Source: Terfezia claveryi (Eukaryota > Ascomycota > Pezizomycetes > Pezizales > Pezizaceae). Taken from it: DNA of 64,000 nucleotides. Under the pieces are notes generated by a model. It was given only the letters and a program-made list of their open reading frames with translations. It did not search any database and was not told the DNA's origin. Each line of letters opens with the position of its first letter. Position 1 is the stretch's first letter. Positions 1 to 10,700 of the stretch are shown here, piece after piece. A program made the position numbers and the translations under genes. The stretch spans positions 21,300 through 85,299 of the forward strand of contig WHUX01000221.1 in NCBI GenBank assembly GCA_015179025.1, written 5' to 3'.

Positions 1-532
1 TATCCTTGGTAAGGTCTGCTCGAGTGATAATGCTTGAGAAGGTATTCCAGAGTTTTTTGTATGCTGTGATGTGCTCTGAGATCGAGTGTTTTCTATCGTC
101 ATAGTGGAGATATACCAAGCTTCTTAATAAAGAATGGAATTCAGTTGCTGTTCTTCCTTCATAGGCTTGTTTGAGGGTATTCCAGGCGTCTTTGGCTTTT
201 TCCACTGTCGCAATTCGACTACGGACTTGGGGTTCGCTATTTTTTAGGATGGTAAGAAGAATGTAGTGATTCCCATCCAGCCATTCTTGTGGCTTATCTG
301 GAGGTTTTCGGTATGTTCCTTCGATAATATCCCATGCTCGATGGTCTCCTAGTTGGATCATTTGGAAGTAGAGTTTCATAGTTGTGACCCATTCAGGGTA
401 ATTGTCTGATCCATTTAGTTTGGTCGTGAGTGTGGTTATTTTTCGATCGGGTGTTGTGTTCGTGCTTTTGGGGGCTTCTGGAGGCCTCATTGAGTCGTTG
501 CCCGACCCTGAGGCTTCTGCAAAGCTTGACAT
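1..532 (-). CDS. Copia-type retrotransposon Gag, N-terminal part, runs off window
   Basis: I translated the minus strand from the ATG at 532 and found an uninterrupted frame of 177 codons to the window edge. The protein starts MSSFAEASGSGND, then has the layout of the Ty1/copia Gag family (UBN2/DUF4219-like): a segment KLNGSDNYPEWVTTMKLYF, then WDIIEG, then a helical stretch with AKDAWNTLKQAYEGRTATEF and a segment near YKKLWNTF. In these elements Gag forms the virus-like particle around the RNA. The 5' context supports this: a primer binding site matching the anticodon arm of initiator tRNA-Met lies just upstream (558-574). The rest of gag and any pol gene lie outside the window, so whether this copy is intact is unknown. 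Confidence 0.8.
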   Translation of the reverse strand, partial: MSSFAEASGSGNDSMRPPEAPKSTNTTPDRKITTLTTKLNGSDNYPEWVTTMKLYFQMIQLGDHRAWDIIEGTYRKPPDKPQEWLDGNHYILLTILKNSEPQVRSRIATVEKAKDAWNTLKQAYEGRTATEFHSLLRSLVYLHYDDRKHSISEHITAYKKLWNTFSSIITRADLTKD

Positions 533-553
533 TGTATGTTGAAGTGGCGCTTT

Positions 554-813
554 TGAAGCTCCAGGCTCATAACCCGTAAGGATTATGAGATCTTAGGATA
601 TATGAACGTAGATATTGGGGATTGATCTGTAAGAGAGATGTATTGCTTGCTTGATCTATATCTCTGCTTTAGGGGTTCTAGCAGTCTATATATACATATC
701 TCCTCCGTATTCGCACATGCTTGTCATATGCCTTCTTATCCACATGCCTCTATGTCCATATGTTGTTGACGTACTCACATGGTTGCACATGTATTGGAAG
801 AGTATTTCCTACA
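554..813 (-). mobile_element. Copia primer binding site and probable 5' LTR
   Basis: Read on the minus strand, GGTTATGAGCCTGGAGC (558-574) matches the internal half of initiator tRNA-Met used to prime copia elements. Upstream of it (toward 813) is AT-rich DNA with TATA-like runs (around 690-700), as expected for an LTR. I place the LTR start near 813 (TGTAGG on the minus strand) and its end near 576, but the ends lack a clean TG...CA pair, so the boundaries are provisional. The LTR abuts the end of the LINE relic, which suggests the copia element inserted into or next to it. Confidence 0.5.
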
Positions 814-816
814 CCA

Positions 817-1800
817 TTACTGGCCGCTGCGCAAATCCACCTTCTTATTTCCTCTGTCAAAGTCATAAGCCTCAATTGGGAGCCAGATCTTTAGATGACT
901 TCCAACGGCTAATTTCCTGTCAAAAAATACTACAACGGAGCTGGTGGCTTTACCAAATCTCCGGTTACCCCCCAGGAGCCAACGTGCCCCCATAAACCCC
1001 CTCACTCCCAAATCCTGTATTAAATCTGCCATGGGTCTCTGGCAGGCCGCCTTTGCCAATTTGACATTAGGTGGTGTCTTCTGCGGGGGTATATTAGCTG
1101 GTCGGGTTTTCTTCCCAGCCTTTGCTGTCGGGCGTAGTGCAGCCTGTTTTTTGGTAATTAGAGGTGCTACTGCTACCGGAGCCTCGTCCTCATCCTCATT
1201 CCCAGATAGGTCCTCATACATGTCCGACCTATCTGCCATCACAACATCTTCAGTATCTCTTACCCCCTTCTTCTCAATCTCCGTCTCCGTCTGTACTGCC
1301 ACTTCCACCTGTGCCTTCCCTATCTCCCCCACAACATAGTCTGACTGGGTTGCAACTGATACCGTCTCAACTGGTAGTGCCTTACCCTTTGCCTGCCATT
1401 TCTTCCGCTCAGAAACTAGAATTTTCCTTGACCCTCCCCTGCTTCTTTCGCTACCTACTCCTTCTAGTTTCTCTTACATATCTGTAGTTGGTTTCCCATA
1501 AACTCCTCCCGCTCAACCCACCTCTCCTTCCCCAGCCTTAACTGTGCAACCTCTTTCTCTGACTTCCTCAACTCCTCTCTCGATTTCTGTAACTCCCTCC
1601 ACGTCTCATTCAATACCACCACCGTTGATGCTTGTCTCTTCTTAGTTTCCACAAGTTCCTTCTCGGCATCTCCCCTTGTCGGGAGGTCCTTAACTTGGTC
1701 CGTAAGAATTCCAATCTCGCTCTCTAACTCAGTTTCCCTATCTTGTGCGTAGTCCAGTTCGGTGAGGTACCCGTCTTGCTCTTGAAGGATTACAATAGGT
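817..1800 (-). pseudogene. Tad-like LINE ORF1 (Gag-like) relic
   Basis: Two minus-strand frames join into one degraded protein. The upstream part (about 1800-1464) is a charged coiled coil with no ATG, containing LESEIGILTDQVKDL and LNETWRELQKSREELRKSEK. It ends at a stop near 1464, and the following frame (about 1473-817) continues with acidic and Lys/Pro-rich sequence and the segment GARWLLGGNRRFGKATSSVV. That segment with the following EAYDFDRG resembles, from memory, the RNA-binding region of Gag-like ORF1 proteins of fungal Tad/I-type LINEs. The one-base frame change and the lack of a start codon mark it as a relic. The reverse transcriptase ORF is not present. The call rests on remembered motif similarity. 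Confidence 0.55.
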
Positions 1801-2660
1801 CATCCCTCCCCTCAAACTCTACCGACTCATCCTCTCCTAAAATTGCTTAAACGAAGTTGCCATTTCAAACTCACCGTGCATGGACTGAAAAGGAGAGAAT
1901 ATTCGCCCTACCAGATGCTTCACCCTAACCATGACTATAAAGACAATGTCCTGGATGTACCTGTTATTTCCTATAAGCTACACTAGAAGCCCTTGGACTT
2001 CTTCGTCTCTTTTGTCTTCAAAATACTCATGTCAATTTACAGAAAGCCTAGCAGCTAGAGGGTCTCACATATCGAGAAAATCGGGATATTGAGGGTCTAT
2101 AAGGTATGACTCGCCGGACGCAGCATCAAACAACCATTACCGGGTTTTCATCCCTCACTCGAATATTTCCTAATTTTTGTGTATATATCTCGTTATAAGA
2201 AACCTCACATTATAAGAAACCCAGTGGTGATCTCGAGCAGTTTCTTATAACGCGACACCACTGTAGATATACTTACATATCGGAGTAAAAGAATCTAAAG
2301 CCACTGGCAATTGCTCACTCACATCTAAAGTCGCTCCTGCTCCAAAGCAAGTGCACCTTCTTGCTGTCCTGTGATTGTGTTGTATTGGTCTCTCACCGGT
2401 GCTGTTAACCCTCGTGTGTCCGTCTCATAGTCTTAGGCTCCATAGACGTATAGACTCAAAAAAAAAAAAAAAAAAAAAAAACGTCGTATGTACAGACTAA
2501 CAAGATATGTACGGTAGGCCTGTAGGATCGAGACTAGTGTAGGGCTGATTGAACAAATTCCAAAAAGGGTAATTTTTGGATTACATGATCATGAATTCTC
2601 ACCTATCCTTCTCAGAAACTCGTCTTTCAGATTCACTCTCTCCACTCCCTCTTCCCAGTT
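1801..2660. other. Gene-free DNA with TA-flanked palindrome and poly-A tail
   Basis: No supported gene. At 2191-2263 there are nested repeats: CGTTATAAGAAAC (2191-2203), its near copy (2210-2220), the inverted copy GTTTCTTATAACG (2240-2252), and CAGTGGTG/CACCACTG (2222-2229, 2256-2263) followed by TA. This looks like the end of a pogo/Tc1-type element or a tiny palindromic derivative. At 2422-2481 a unit ending in CATAGACGTATAGACT is followed by about 22 A residues; the same unit recurs at 33997-34046. Confidence 0.5.
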
Positions 2661-2681
2661 TCTTGAGCTTTTCTGAATCTT

Positions 2682-2851
2682 CTACTCGAGTCTGCAAAAA
2701 ACGATGGAAGGCATGAACATAACAATCACAGGCCAGCATGTTTGGACTTGCTACAACTTACCAAAATGATGGGCCCACCACCGAGACACCAGCTCCGAGG
2801 CCTGTGATTGTTATGTTCATGCCTTCCATCGTTGTTTGCAGACTCGAGTAG
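2682..2851. repeat. 53-bp near-perfect inverted repeat (hairpin)
   Basis: Left arm 2682-2734 and right arm 2799-2851 are reverse complements at 52 of 53 positions, separated by a 64-nt spacer. Weaker pairing continues outward: CAGTTTCTTGA near 2666 pairs with TCAAGAAACTG near 2932, with a length difference between the arms. A transcript through here would form a long double-stranded RNA. No terminal duplication or transposase was found. Confidence 0.8.
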
Positions 2852-2954
2852 AACTTGAATCCTGAAGAACGAGAAAAGTTCAAGATGTTTGCAGACAACA
2901 AGGTGGTTTCTTGAAGATGGAAAGAAAAATTCAAGAAACTGGTAACATATATAT

Positions 2955-3036
2955 GTTCCGGGCTTGCCGCGAGAACGGTTTATTGTCTCGCGGGGGGCCC
3001 GAAGCCCGGGCCCCGCGGGAGAACACCGGAGAACAT
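2955..3036. repeat. GC-rich foldback element
   Basis: The segment begins TGTTCCGGGC and ends CCGGAGAACA, imperfect inverted termini. The inner part contains the palindromic TCTCGCGGGG and CCCCGCGGGAGA around GGCCCGAAGCCCGGG. It stands out against the surrounding AT-rich DNA. Similar wording (ATATATATGTTC then GGGC) occurs near 57170, so it may belong to a dispersed family. Confidence 0.45.
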
Positions 3037-4340
3037 AATTACCCAAGTAAGTAAAATTTGATATAGAGTAGATAAAACTTGGAACAAAGCATGAAATGGC
3101 ATATAAGGCGGGAATAATGTATGAAATGAGATTGAACATTAAGGAGAAAGGCCGGCAAGCATGTATTGTGCCCTCCTTGGAAAATTCTGACGAGGATGGA
3201 CTGGAACGAAATTTGTAGGATTAAATGCTTTCCTCGGTTGCCTTTACAGAAAGCGTTATTCGGCGCTAAGTTTGTTTTATTTTTAATTTTATATTTCAAA
3301 CTACAGCATGAGACCGCATATGAATAAATAATTTACTAAATAAATAGTATATAAAATATACTTAAGTATGTAAGAATAATAGTTGCAGGCTGGGTCAATG
3401 TAGTTAAGGAAGCAGCCTCTCTTAATGGTAGGCAGTTTGCACCATATGCGTATAATGTATGCAATTCATCCAAATCAGGATGTGTAAAATCTGGCGGAGC
3501 TGCTGTAGTTCACCGGTTGGATGATAGCAGTTCAGTTAGCAGCGGATATGGATCAGCTGAGGCTTAAGGATAATCTTGTAAAACAGCCTATGTGCGTTAC
3601 AGTCGATCCCCATGGTCCCCCAATCGGACGTAATGAGTATTTTTTTTAAAAAAAAAAAAAAAAAAAAATGCATTACAGTCGAATCTCTATAATAGCATCT
3701 TCTATATATAGAGGTTCGATAGTTGCATGTCGGCTCATTCTGGGAATGTGAAGTGACACTAAGTCACCAGCATCAAATTGTGCAATATCTTTGGTAAAAA
3801 TGTGAGCTAATGTTCTTGCCTGATCATGGCAAGGGCACAAAAAGTGGCAATACCCCTAAAAGATGAGCTCACTTTGTGCAGCAAGCATACCTACGATGTG
3901 TGGCAGGAATGGTGAGCTCACCACATGTCAGAAGCATCTTGAGTGGTAAGCATAGGTACTGCCAGTGGTAAGTGGGTCTGAGGCATGCCGTGCACCTCTT
4001 GTGCGAGGGACTCACACTTGCATATTGACAAGTTAAGCATCCGGTGGACAGGTCAAGCACATCATCGAAATTATCAAATACCGTAAACTTTCCATTTTCT
4101 CATACTCAGTGGTGGCCTGGCCATTCGGTATTCTCCCGGAGATGGGTGGTCTCCTGGGGGTCGCGTAATTTAATTTCCTCGCGGCTGCCCCAGAACATAT
4201 CTATGTTACATCAAGTATCGTTTTCCTTTTTCCTCCTCTAAACCGTTATCCCTAATTCCCTCTTCCTCCTTAGCGTCACCAAGCGTAGTAAGCCCCTTTC
4301 TTCCAACCTATCTACGGTCCGCTCCTTACAATCTTTTAAA
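3037..4340. other. Gene-free AT-rich DNA with small palindrome
   Basis: I see no supported gene. A T/A run spans about 3642-3668. At 3680-3718 CGAATCTCTATA and TATAGAGGTTCG form a short hairpin preceded by ACAGT, resembling the terminal repeats of pogo-type elements. Short frames here (for example 3869-4060) have no recognisable motifs. Confidence 0.4.
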
Positions 4341-4363
4341 TACCACGATGACAACCGGCTATG

Positions 4364-5211
4364 TTAGCAAAGGGCCAATTCTAGAGAAACCCCAAGTCTT
4401 GCGGAAATGATGGCTCTGATTGGAGTAACTGTTGTCCAAATTGGGGTGCTGGATTTGCCCACGAGCAAACCAACTGCTTCGACACTATTGGTAGCTGTAA
4501 AACGAAAGGCAAGTGTGCCTGAGTCCCCTTTGCTTCCAAAGAAACTCATTGTTATTTAAATACAACAACCGCGATCTCACTTGTTGATCCACCATTTTCC
4601 CAAATTATTACGCTCACTTGACTGACCTTGCCCCTGGTCGTGCCAGTATTCAGAATGATGTCACCGGCCATGAGATCGCCGACACCAATCACATTAACAA
4701 CCACTGCCTCAACATAGTTCTGTCCTATACTGCAAGCCATTAGACAGCTCAATAGTGGGGATTCTTACCGAGCATTGACTGGTTCGAAATACTCTAGACA
4801 CTAACGGAATTCCTGATTCAAGTGCGAACTTCTTATCCTCTGACAACCTGCGATTGTGGGTTTGAAGAATCGGTACATATGTCATTCAGCGTCTTTTAAA
4901 GTGCCCAACGGATCTCCAGCTAGCGCCTTGCGTTTCCCGTTCTTCATTTCGGCTCCGTCGTAATGCTCAGATACTGCTCATAACGTTGAAATTAAATGAT
5001 GGCAGACATCGTCTTTCTTGCTAGATATTCTTTGGGATTGAAAGCCAAGGCTAGAGTAAGGGAGATAAACTTGCAGCCTGGCGGTGAGCTCCAGGGAGCT
5101 TGGGGACACTATAACTGACCCTGGAGTTCCATCTGGCATTGTATGAGCACAACATCTGCCCCAATCCCGTTCACTACCATCCCCCGAAGGAGCCTCCCTC
5201 GGCCAAGCCAT
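4364..5211 (-). pseudogene. Trypsin-like serine protease gene, fragmented
   Basis: Minus-strand pieces resemble a fungal trypsin-like serine protease family. The piece 4549-4364 contains KGDSGTLAF followed by EAVGLLVGKS and TTVTPIRAII, the layout around a catalytic serine (GDSG). The piece 4752-4552 contains VVNVIGVGDLMAGD and LNTGTTRGKVSQVSV, typical of the preceding beta strands. A GTAAGA...CTAAT...CAG stretch (about 39 nt, ending near 4734) and an upstream TAG acceptor suggest several very short introns. The frame change between 4554 and 4549 has no convincing intron. The upstream frame 5211-4978 (MAWPREAPSGD) could hold the first exon. It is either a many-exon gene or, more likely, a decayed copy. 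Confidence 0.4.
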
Positions 5212-5258
5212 TTTTCAAGCAAGAGAAACGTCCGTAATATTAACTTGGCTCATCTTTC

Positions 5259-5519
5259 TTGTTTCGTTTATCGAAGTTGAACTCGGAATCAACATACCAG
5301 GTACTGGCTAAATCACAACGCGGGCCTGGACTGGGATATGGCCCACACAGGTATTGGCTTTTAATTGACGAAGGACAAACAATCTACTTCGATTCTTACT
5401 TCTGGAACGACTTTATCAAGGCGATCGATGCATCCTTCAAAGGCTATGTGATCCTAGTATCGTCATATGGCAGCCCTGGTCCTAATCCACACCAGTTTCC
5501 TTATATTTTGAATATATAA
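5259..5519 (+). pseudogene. P-loop NTPase fragment, Walker B half (plus strand)
   Basis: This plus-strand frame encodes YWLLIDEGQTIYFDSYFW and then GYVILVSSYGSPG. That is the Walker B region (hydrophobic strand ending in DEGQ) and following strand of a family of fungal P-loop proteins I recognise by pattern but cannot name. No Walker A motif precedes it on this strand. The matching Walker A half lies immediately downstream on the opposite strand (5550-6260), so the gene appears to have been broken and partly inverted. No function is claimed. Confidence 0.45.
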
Positions 5520-5549
5520 AACGCAAGGGGGCATTTGAAGTGATCACAA

Positions 5550-6260
5550 TTGGCGTACGACGAAGGTGTGAGTATTTGATCAGAGACACTCTTGAGGTTG
5601 AAGCTCAACTGAGAAGCTGGGGAACCATCTTGCTGTTCGGACCAAACGGGAGGATCTCCTTTAAGCTGATTCAGGCGGGATTTGTACAGGGAGTCATATT
5701 GGGTAGGCATGTCAGGATGCTTCCACCACCCCGTGGCTTTGTAAATAGGGAAACTGTTTTGATTGTGTGCATGAATGTAATTGTGGAGGAGGGCTAGCAG
5801 AGTGGATTTCCCGATGCTGGGGGTGAGCGGACATGCAGGAACCGAAAGTAACTGAGCCTGTGATATATTTCTCTGACCAGATTATCTCGACGGGCCTCAG
5901 CATCTGGAGGAGACGGCTGTCAGTATACTGAGTCGGAGAATCAAAGTCAAATTAAAGCTTGTATACAAGGGGGTAGTGTCGACCTACCAGAAAGCTTTGT
6001 TGGAGAGCTAAGGGGCGGTTCTTGTGGGATGGGCTTGGAGGAGCTATGAGCATATCGATATGGTCGATGAAGATTATATTGCTCTTGCTTAGCCGCTTGT
6101 AGGTCGTTGTAGTCACTAAATGGGTACCACAGGTGGCACATGGGACAACGAGTATTTGTGTGGCCGATGAGCCAGCCAGTATGGTGTACTGGCAGAAGAT
6201 ATATGATGTGCATTTGCAGTCAGTATAGACGCAGAGGACTGGGTTGTCCATGGTATCAGC
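5550..6260 (-). pseudogene. P-loop NTPase fragment, Walker A half (minus strand)
   Basis: On the minus strand, near 5840-5780, the translation reads PSIGKSTLLALLHNYI, a Walker A (G-x-G/S-I-GKST) with the first glycine replaced by serine. Upstream in the same direction (about 6250-5990) are frames containing CPMCHLWYPFSDYND, and a stretch DAEARRDNLVREIYHRLSYF that sits one frame away from the Walker A. A donor/acceptor pair (GGTAGGTCG near 5985 to CTCCAG near 5906) may be an old intron. Frames must be switched to read the whole, so it is a pseudogene. Together with 5259-5519 it looks like two halves of one gene in inverted order. Confidence 0.45.
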
Positions 6261-6310
6261 CATGAATCGATGAGAAGAGGGGAATTTTGAACCCATATGC
6301 TAGCAAACAA

Positions 6311-8985
6311 CCATCCTTATGCCTAATTTCCAAATGCTCCGATCCTAATTCAAACTTGCAAAATGTAGAAAGTTTGAAATTCTGCATGACGGGCAAAGAG
6401 TATTGACCTTGTAATCCAATAAGCAAAGAACCACCCCAGAACTTATAGAGAACATACCTCGACTATTTTTCAAAGACCATTTCAATATGGAGATAGATGT
6501 TGGGGCTTCCCAATAGACTCCGTCAGTTCGCAGAAATTCCCAAAACTCCAAACATCTCTTTATTTGTGCTCGCAACCCTTTTGCCCTTCGGGGTTGAAAA
6601 CACCACTGGCAACCAAATGATCTAAGCGAGTCTCAAATCCTTATGGTGAAGAATGGCCGATTTAGAGTAACCCGCCGATTTAGAGGAACGCGCCGATTTA
6701 GAGGAGGGGGCTGAATTGGCTGAAACAGAGGAAATGGTCGCCATGCAAGAATTGGGAGAATTGGGAGAAATGGCCAAATCGGCAGAATTTCCAGACATGA
6801 TGGAATTGGTAGGAGCGGTGGGAGTGGGTTGAACATTGAGCCTATAGGAGCGCTAGTTTTAGATGTTTGAGAGAGAGCTTATATAGAGCTAACCAGGGAG
6901 CCTGCAATGGAGCCTGCAGTACAGTAGAGACATAGAGCCTATGATAGAGCCTGCGATAGAGTGAGTAGAAGGAGTGTGAAGCATAAGGCGTGTGGCGTGT
7001 GGAGCCAAAACCCTGCCAAATCCTAGTGTCAATCCCCCAAAAAGTAGCTGCGAGGTACTGGCCAAATCGGGACTCTCTAGTGTGACTTCCCAAAAAGGTA
7101 ATCAAGCAATGCTAGGTAAAATAATTGCAGATTGCCTGTTTAGTGCTTTACCGCGTGGTCACCCTGTCTGCGGTCTGAAACCTTAGATATGGCAGAGCGG
7201 ACGGCATGCCTCGTTTTATTCAGTCTATAGTCATAGATGTTTGCTGAACGTGGCCAGTTGCACCATTGCCCAAGAGCAAAACAGCATACCGACCATTATT
7301 TTCCATGAGAACTACACCAACAAGTGGCTCCATTATCTGGGAAGTGACAGAATGGGCCCAGATATTTTTGATGTTGTTTTACATCTACGAATGATTACCG
7401 CAATCATGGGGTACTCCTCAAAAAAAAACCTCATGATTTGGGATTGGCTCAGTTCTGCCTTGGGGGACCAAACGACATAATGTATAGTAAGTCCACTAGT
7501 AAATGCCGCTTCCTATAAGTTTTTTTACTGTTGTATTGTTCCTGGCGCTTGGGGAAATAGTGAAGCAGTATAATAACATTTCCATAGGTACTGTAAAGTA
7601 GAATGCGTAAACATCAACCCTATTGAGTTCTGCAACTGGCTTAGCTGATTGAACACCTACACCCATGTGCTACCTATTCCTCTAGTACTCGTATCTTCAG
7701 GTTTCTTGACATATGTAGTACAAAGTAGTTTCTAGTATGAAAGAATGCTTGCACACAAAAGAAGATGAGGCACTCCTACTGTGAAGATTTCTCAGTAAGC
7801 TGAAGGAAGTACTAAAGTTAGTACCAGAGCTAATATATACTGGCAGGCTTGTAGGGTGAGGATGTATTGAGCCTAATGTCACCTGAAGAGAGATTAGGGG
7901 CTGTCATATGAGAGTACCAATTGTGTGATGGGGTGCTTCACAAGCTTGTACCAGAAGATCCATAGCAACAGGGGGTCATAGAATGTATTATTGTGAAGAT
8001 TATCATTTCGACTTGATACTCAGAATTTCCAAACTCTATCTAAAGCAGTGAACTAGTAAAGATTATATATACTCTTACTAGAATATAAGAAGTGAGTCCG
8101 TTCCGACCAAGCCCGCTCTGTGTCCAATAGACCAATAGAACTAACTACACAAGGAATTCTCAATTTGTGAGGATCGAACTACTGGATTAGGTATATAATT
8201 AATTATACAAGACTGAGTGATGTCTTAGACTTAACCAGACTAGTCTAGACTACCTATTCCGACAGCTCATTCTTGCAGTGATCATGGAGATATCGAATTG
8301 GGAAGACAGTCACCACCAGAATATTCTACCGTCTATCCAGTCTTCTTCTCTTCTCCCCTTCTCCTCTTTCTTCTTATTTTTTTTTCTCCTCTCCGGATTA
8401 TTATCTTTTTTTTTTTTTTTTTTGGGGGGGGTGTGGAGCCTAATGCTATGAGACGGTCCTGTTTCCTCATCTTAGAAGACTCCCCACGGAACAACGGACT
8501 GCCTAAACGCCCTGCCTCCCGAGCCAAAGAAAAAGCAGAAAATCCCGCCCTCCTCCACCACACCCACTGTCTGGCCTCTGCCATCTTTGTAATAGAGTCT
8601 TCCGCCGCCATGCCCCTCCCGGCCTTTCCTTGAGTACCAGCAAAAGGATGGATTATTATCTATTACTTTAATTATATTACTTACGATTTACCTGACATCT
8701 ATATCCTCAATGTGAGTGTTTCACTATTCATTCACAAGGTATTCAGGCTTTGTGAAAAGCTGCTAATAAGAGCGACTGAGCAGCCATAAAGATTCTGCTG
8801 GAAGTTGTCCTGGTTATGTTTGCTATGTCATTATTCACAAATTTCATTACCCGACTAGAGGGGTAAATAAAGGGCCATCTAAGCCTATAAAAATATAAAA
8901 AAATAAAAACAGGGTGAGGGGAGCTTTAGGGACCCTTACAAAATATGGAGGGGTAGCGTCACAATCTGGCCGGCAGCGGTACCGG
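6311..8985. other. Gene-free DNA with short tandem repeats
   Basis: No supported gene in about 2.7 kb. Three 18-bp units starting GCCGATTTAGAG run from 6656 to about 6710, followed by GAATTGGGAGA duplications and, at 6880-6965, repeated GAGCCTGC/GATAGAGCCT units. A long T run followed by G (about 8406-8429) is present. The frame at 7241-7480 (79 codons) has no recognisable motif. Other frames are low complexity. Confidence 0.4.
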
Positions 8986-9068
8986 TAGCCTCGTCCCAGG
9001 TTAATATTTGTGTAGCGTGTGACCTCGCAACTCCCCCCATAGACAACATACTGGTTTGTACGAGGCTA
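8986..9068. mobile_element. Short palindromic MITE, family A, copy 1
   Basis: 83 bp beginning TAGCCTCGT and ending TACGAGGCTA. It shares the inner block GTGACCTCGCAACTCCC and AGACAACA(T/G)ACTGGT with four other copies in this window. Ends in TA on both sides, consistent with a TA target duplication of the Tc1/mariner type. It has no coding capacity. Confidence 0.75.
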
Positions 9069-9083
9069 CGGCAGCGGATGATG

Positions 9084-9430
9084 TGCCCTATGTCTGGTTG
9101 TTCTATAGGCGTAGCTGATGGCTCTCCCACGTACTCCTAGACCCAAGGATGTTGAGTTCCCTTAGGCAACAATCAGATAGAGATGCTGGTGAGATCAACT
9201 GCCCTATGTCTGGTGGTATTAATGGCATAGCTAATGGCCCCCCTAGGCACTCCTGGATCCAACTACGTCTAGTTCTCTCCTATGCAGCAGTCCGACAGAG
9301 GACGGTGGTGAGATTAGCTGCCTATGTCTAGTCCTTCCTACGGACATAGCTGATGACTCTCCAGGGTACTCCTGGATCCAACGAGGTTGTAATCTCGATC
9401 ATGAGGTTGGTTCTCTTAGCCAACAGTCAG
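9084..9430. repeat. Tandem repeat, three diverged units of about 117 bp
   Basis: Units begin TGCC(C)TATGTCTGG/AG at 9084, 9200 and 9319. Each contains CATAGCTGATGGC, (A/G)(C/G)(T/G)ACTCCTGGATCCAAC and an ACAGTCAGA(T/C)-like block. Divergence between units is clearly visible by eye, so it is an old array. Confidence 0.7.
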
Positions 9431-10700
9431 ATCAGATGTAGACACGTGAGGTAACGGTTTCACCTGTTCTGGATTGAAGCGGGGTTGATCATACCCAGTC
9501 GGGGTGGACTACCACACCCCTAATTTCCCTGCTGCCACAGCTGCCGCTGGCACACGATGCACACCTCTCAAGTCTGAAGGACATAGAGATTTTCAACCAC
9601 AACACACAAGTCAACGAAACTCATGGACTGCAATCAAGTGCACGCGTAACTAACCTATCTCACAAAGTTCTTCAGCAATGTCAACACTGCGATACCTCCA
9701 ATGTCGACACTGCCAGGCCTCCGATATGTGCACGCGTGGCTGACGTATCTCATGACCGATTTCATATAAGTGAGAGCATTGCCAGACCTCCGACAACTGC
9801 GCGCATAACTAACCTATCTCACAGGGTTCTACAGCAGTATAGACGCTGCGATAACTCCAATATCGACCTGTAATACCTGCAATCTCGACACCTCCATGGC
9901 TCCGATGCCTCGACTTCCGGCTCTGATGTCTCTACTTCCATGACTCTGATATCAATACGTTTAATGGCTCCGAATCGACACTTCCATAGCTCCAATATCG
10001 ACTTCGATATACTACCATTCTCGGGATCGGCTCATCATTTGTCAGGAGTAAGGCGAGTAGAGGTGGTAGTTTTGGAACTATGGTTGGCAGGTCTACGTTA
10101 GGGGCAGGCAATATGGGCTGGGGTTGGCCAGCGACATGGGGAGGTGGATGCGGTTCGGTTCATGATAGTACTGCCTCCGATAGGATAAGCTTTTATGTGC
10201 ATAAACATTTCGAAATACATTGACATTTATTATTCTTGTTTTCAGGTGCGCTCTCAGCTTCAATGCACATAGCAGGCATTCCTTCAGGGCTGAATAACTA
10301 AGGCATGGTTAGAGATCCCGGCAACCCGGAACGGCTAGGGTTGAACTCCCCCGATAGGATCCGGATGCCATAACCTGAAGGGAGGTCATCCGTACGCCAT
10401 AAGCTTATCCAGATGCCATAAGCTGAAGGGAGGTTATACGGACGCCATAGACTGCCAGAGGCATAGGATGACATGGGACGCCGGAGGCACAGGATGACAT
10501 CGGACGCCAGAGGTCATGACGGCAGGATCTGGGCGACCTCAGATGACAGTGGACGCCGCGAGAGACATTGGCAGGAGGACGAACCCATAGTGGCTTCCGG
10601 ACGCCATAAAAAATTCCTTTTTCTGATGATGACGAACTCCCAATCCCGTCCAACCTCTAGCCGGGTCGGTCGCTCTGCTAAGGATCTCTCGTCATAAGTG
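9431..10700. repeat. Region of degenerate minisatellites
   Basis: At about 9640-9870, TGCACGCGTAACTAACC-type units (also TGCGCGCATAACTAACC) alternate with CACTGCGATA(A)CTCCAAT blocks; TCGACACTTCCATGGCTCCGA-like words recur to about 10010. At 10330-10560, units with GGATGCCATAA(C/G)CTGAAGG and GACGCC(A/G)GAGGC are repeated two to four times. I see no gene here; frames across it differ in length by chance. Confidence 0.5.

Noticed and set aside
7241..7480. 79-codon plus-strand frame
   Set aside because: No motif and no promoter or splice evidence; length is within chance for this base composition.
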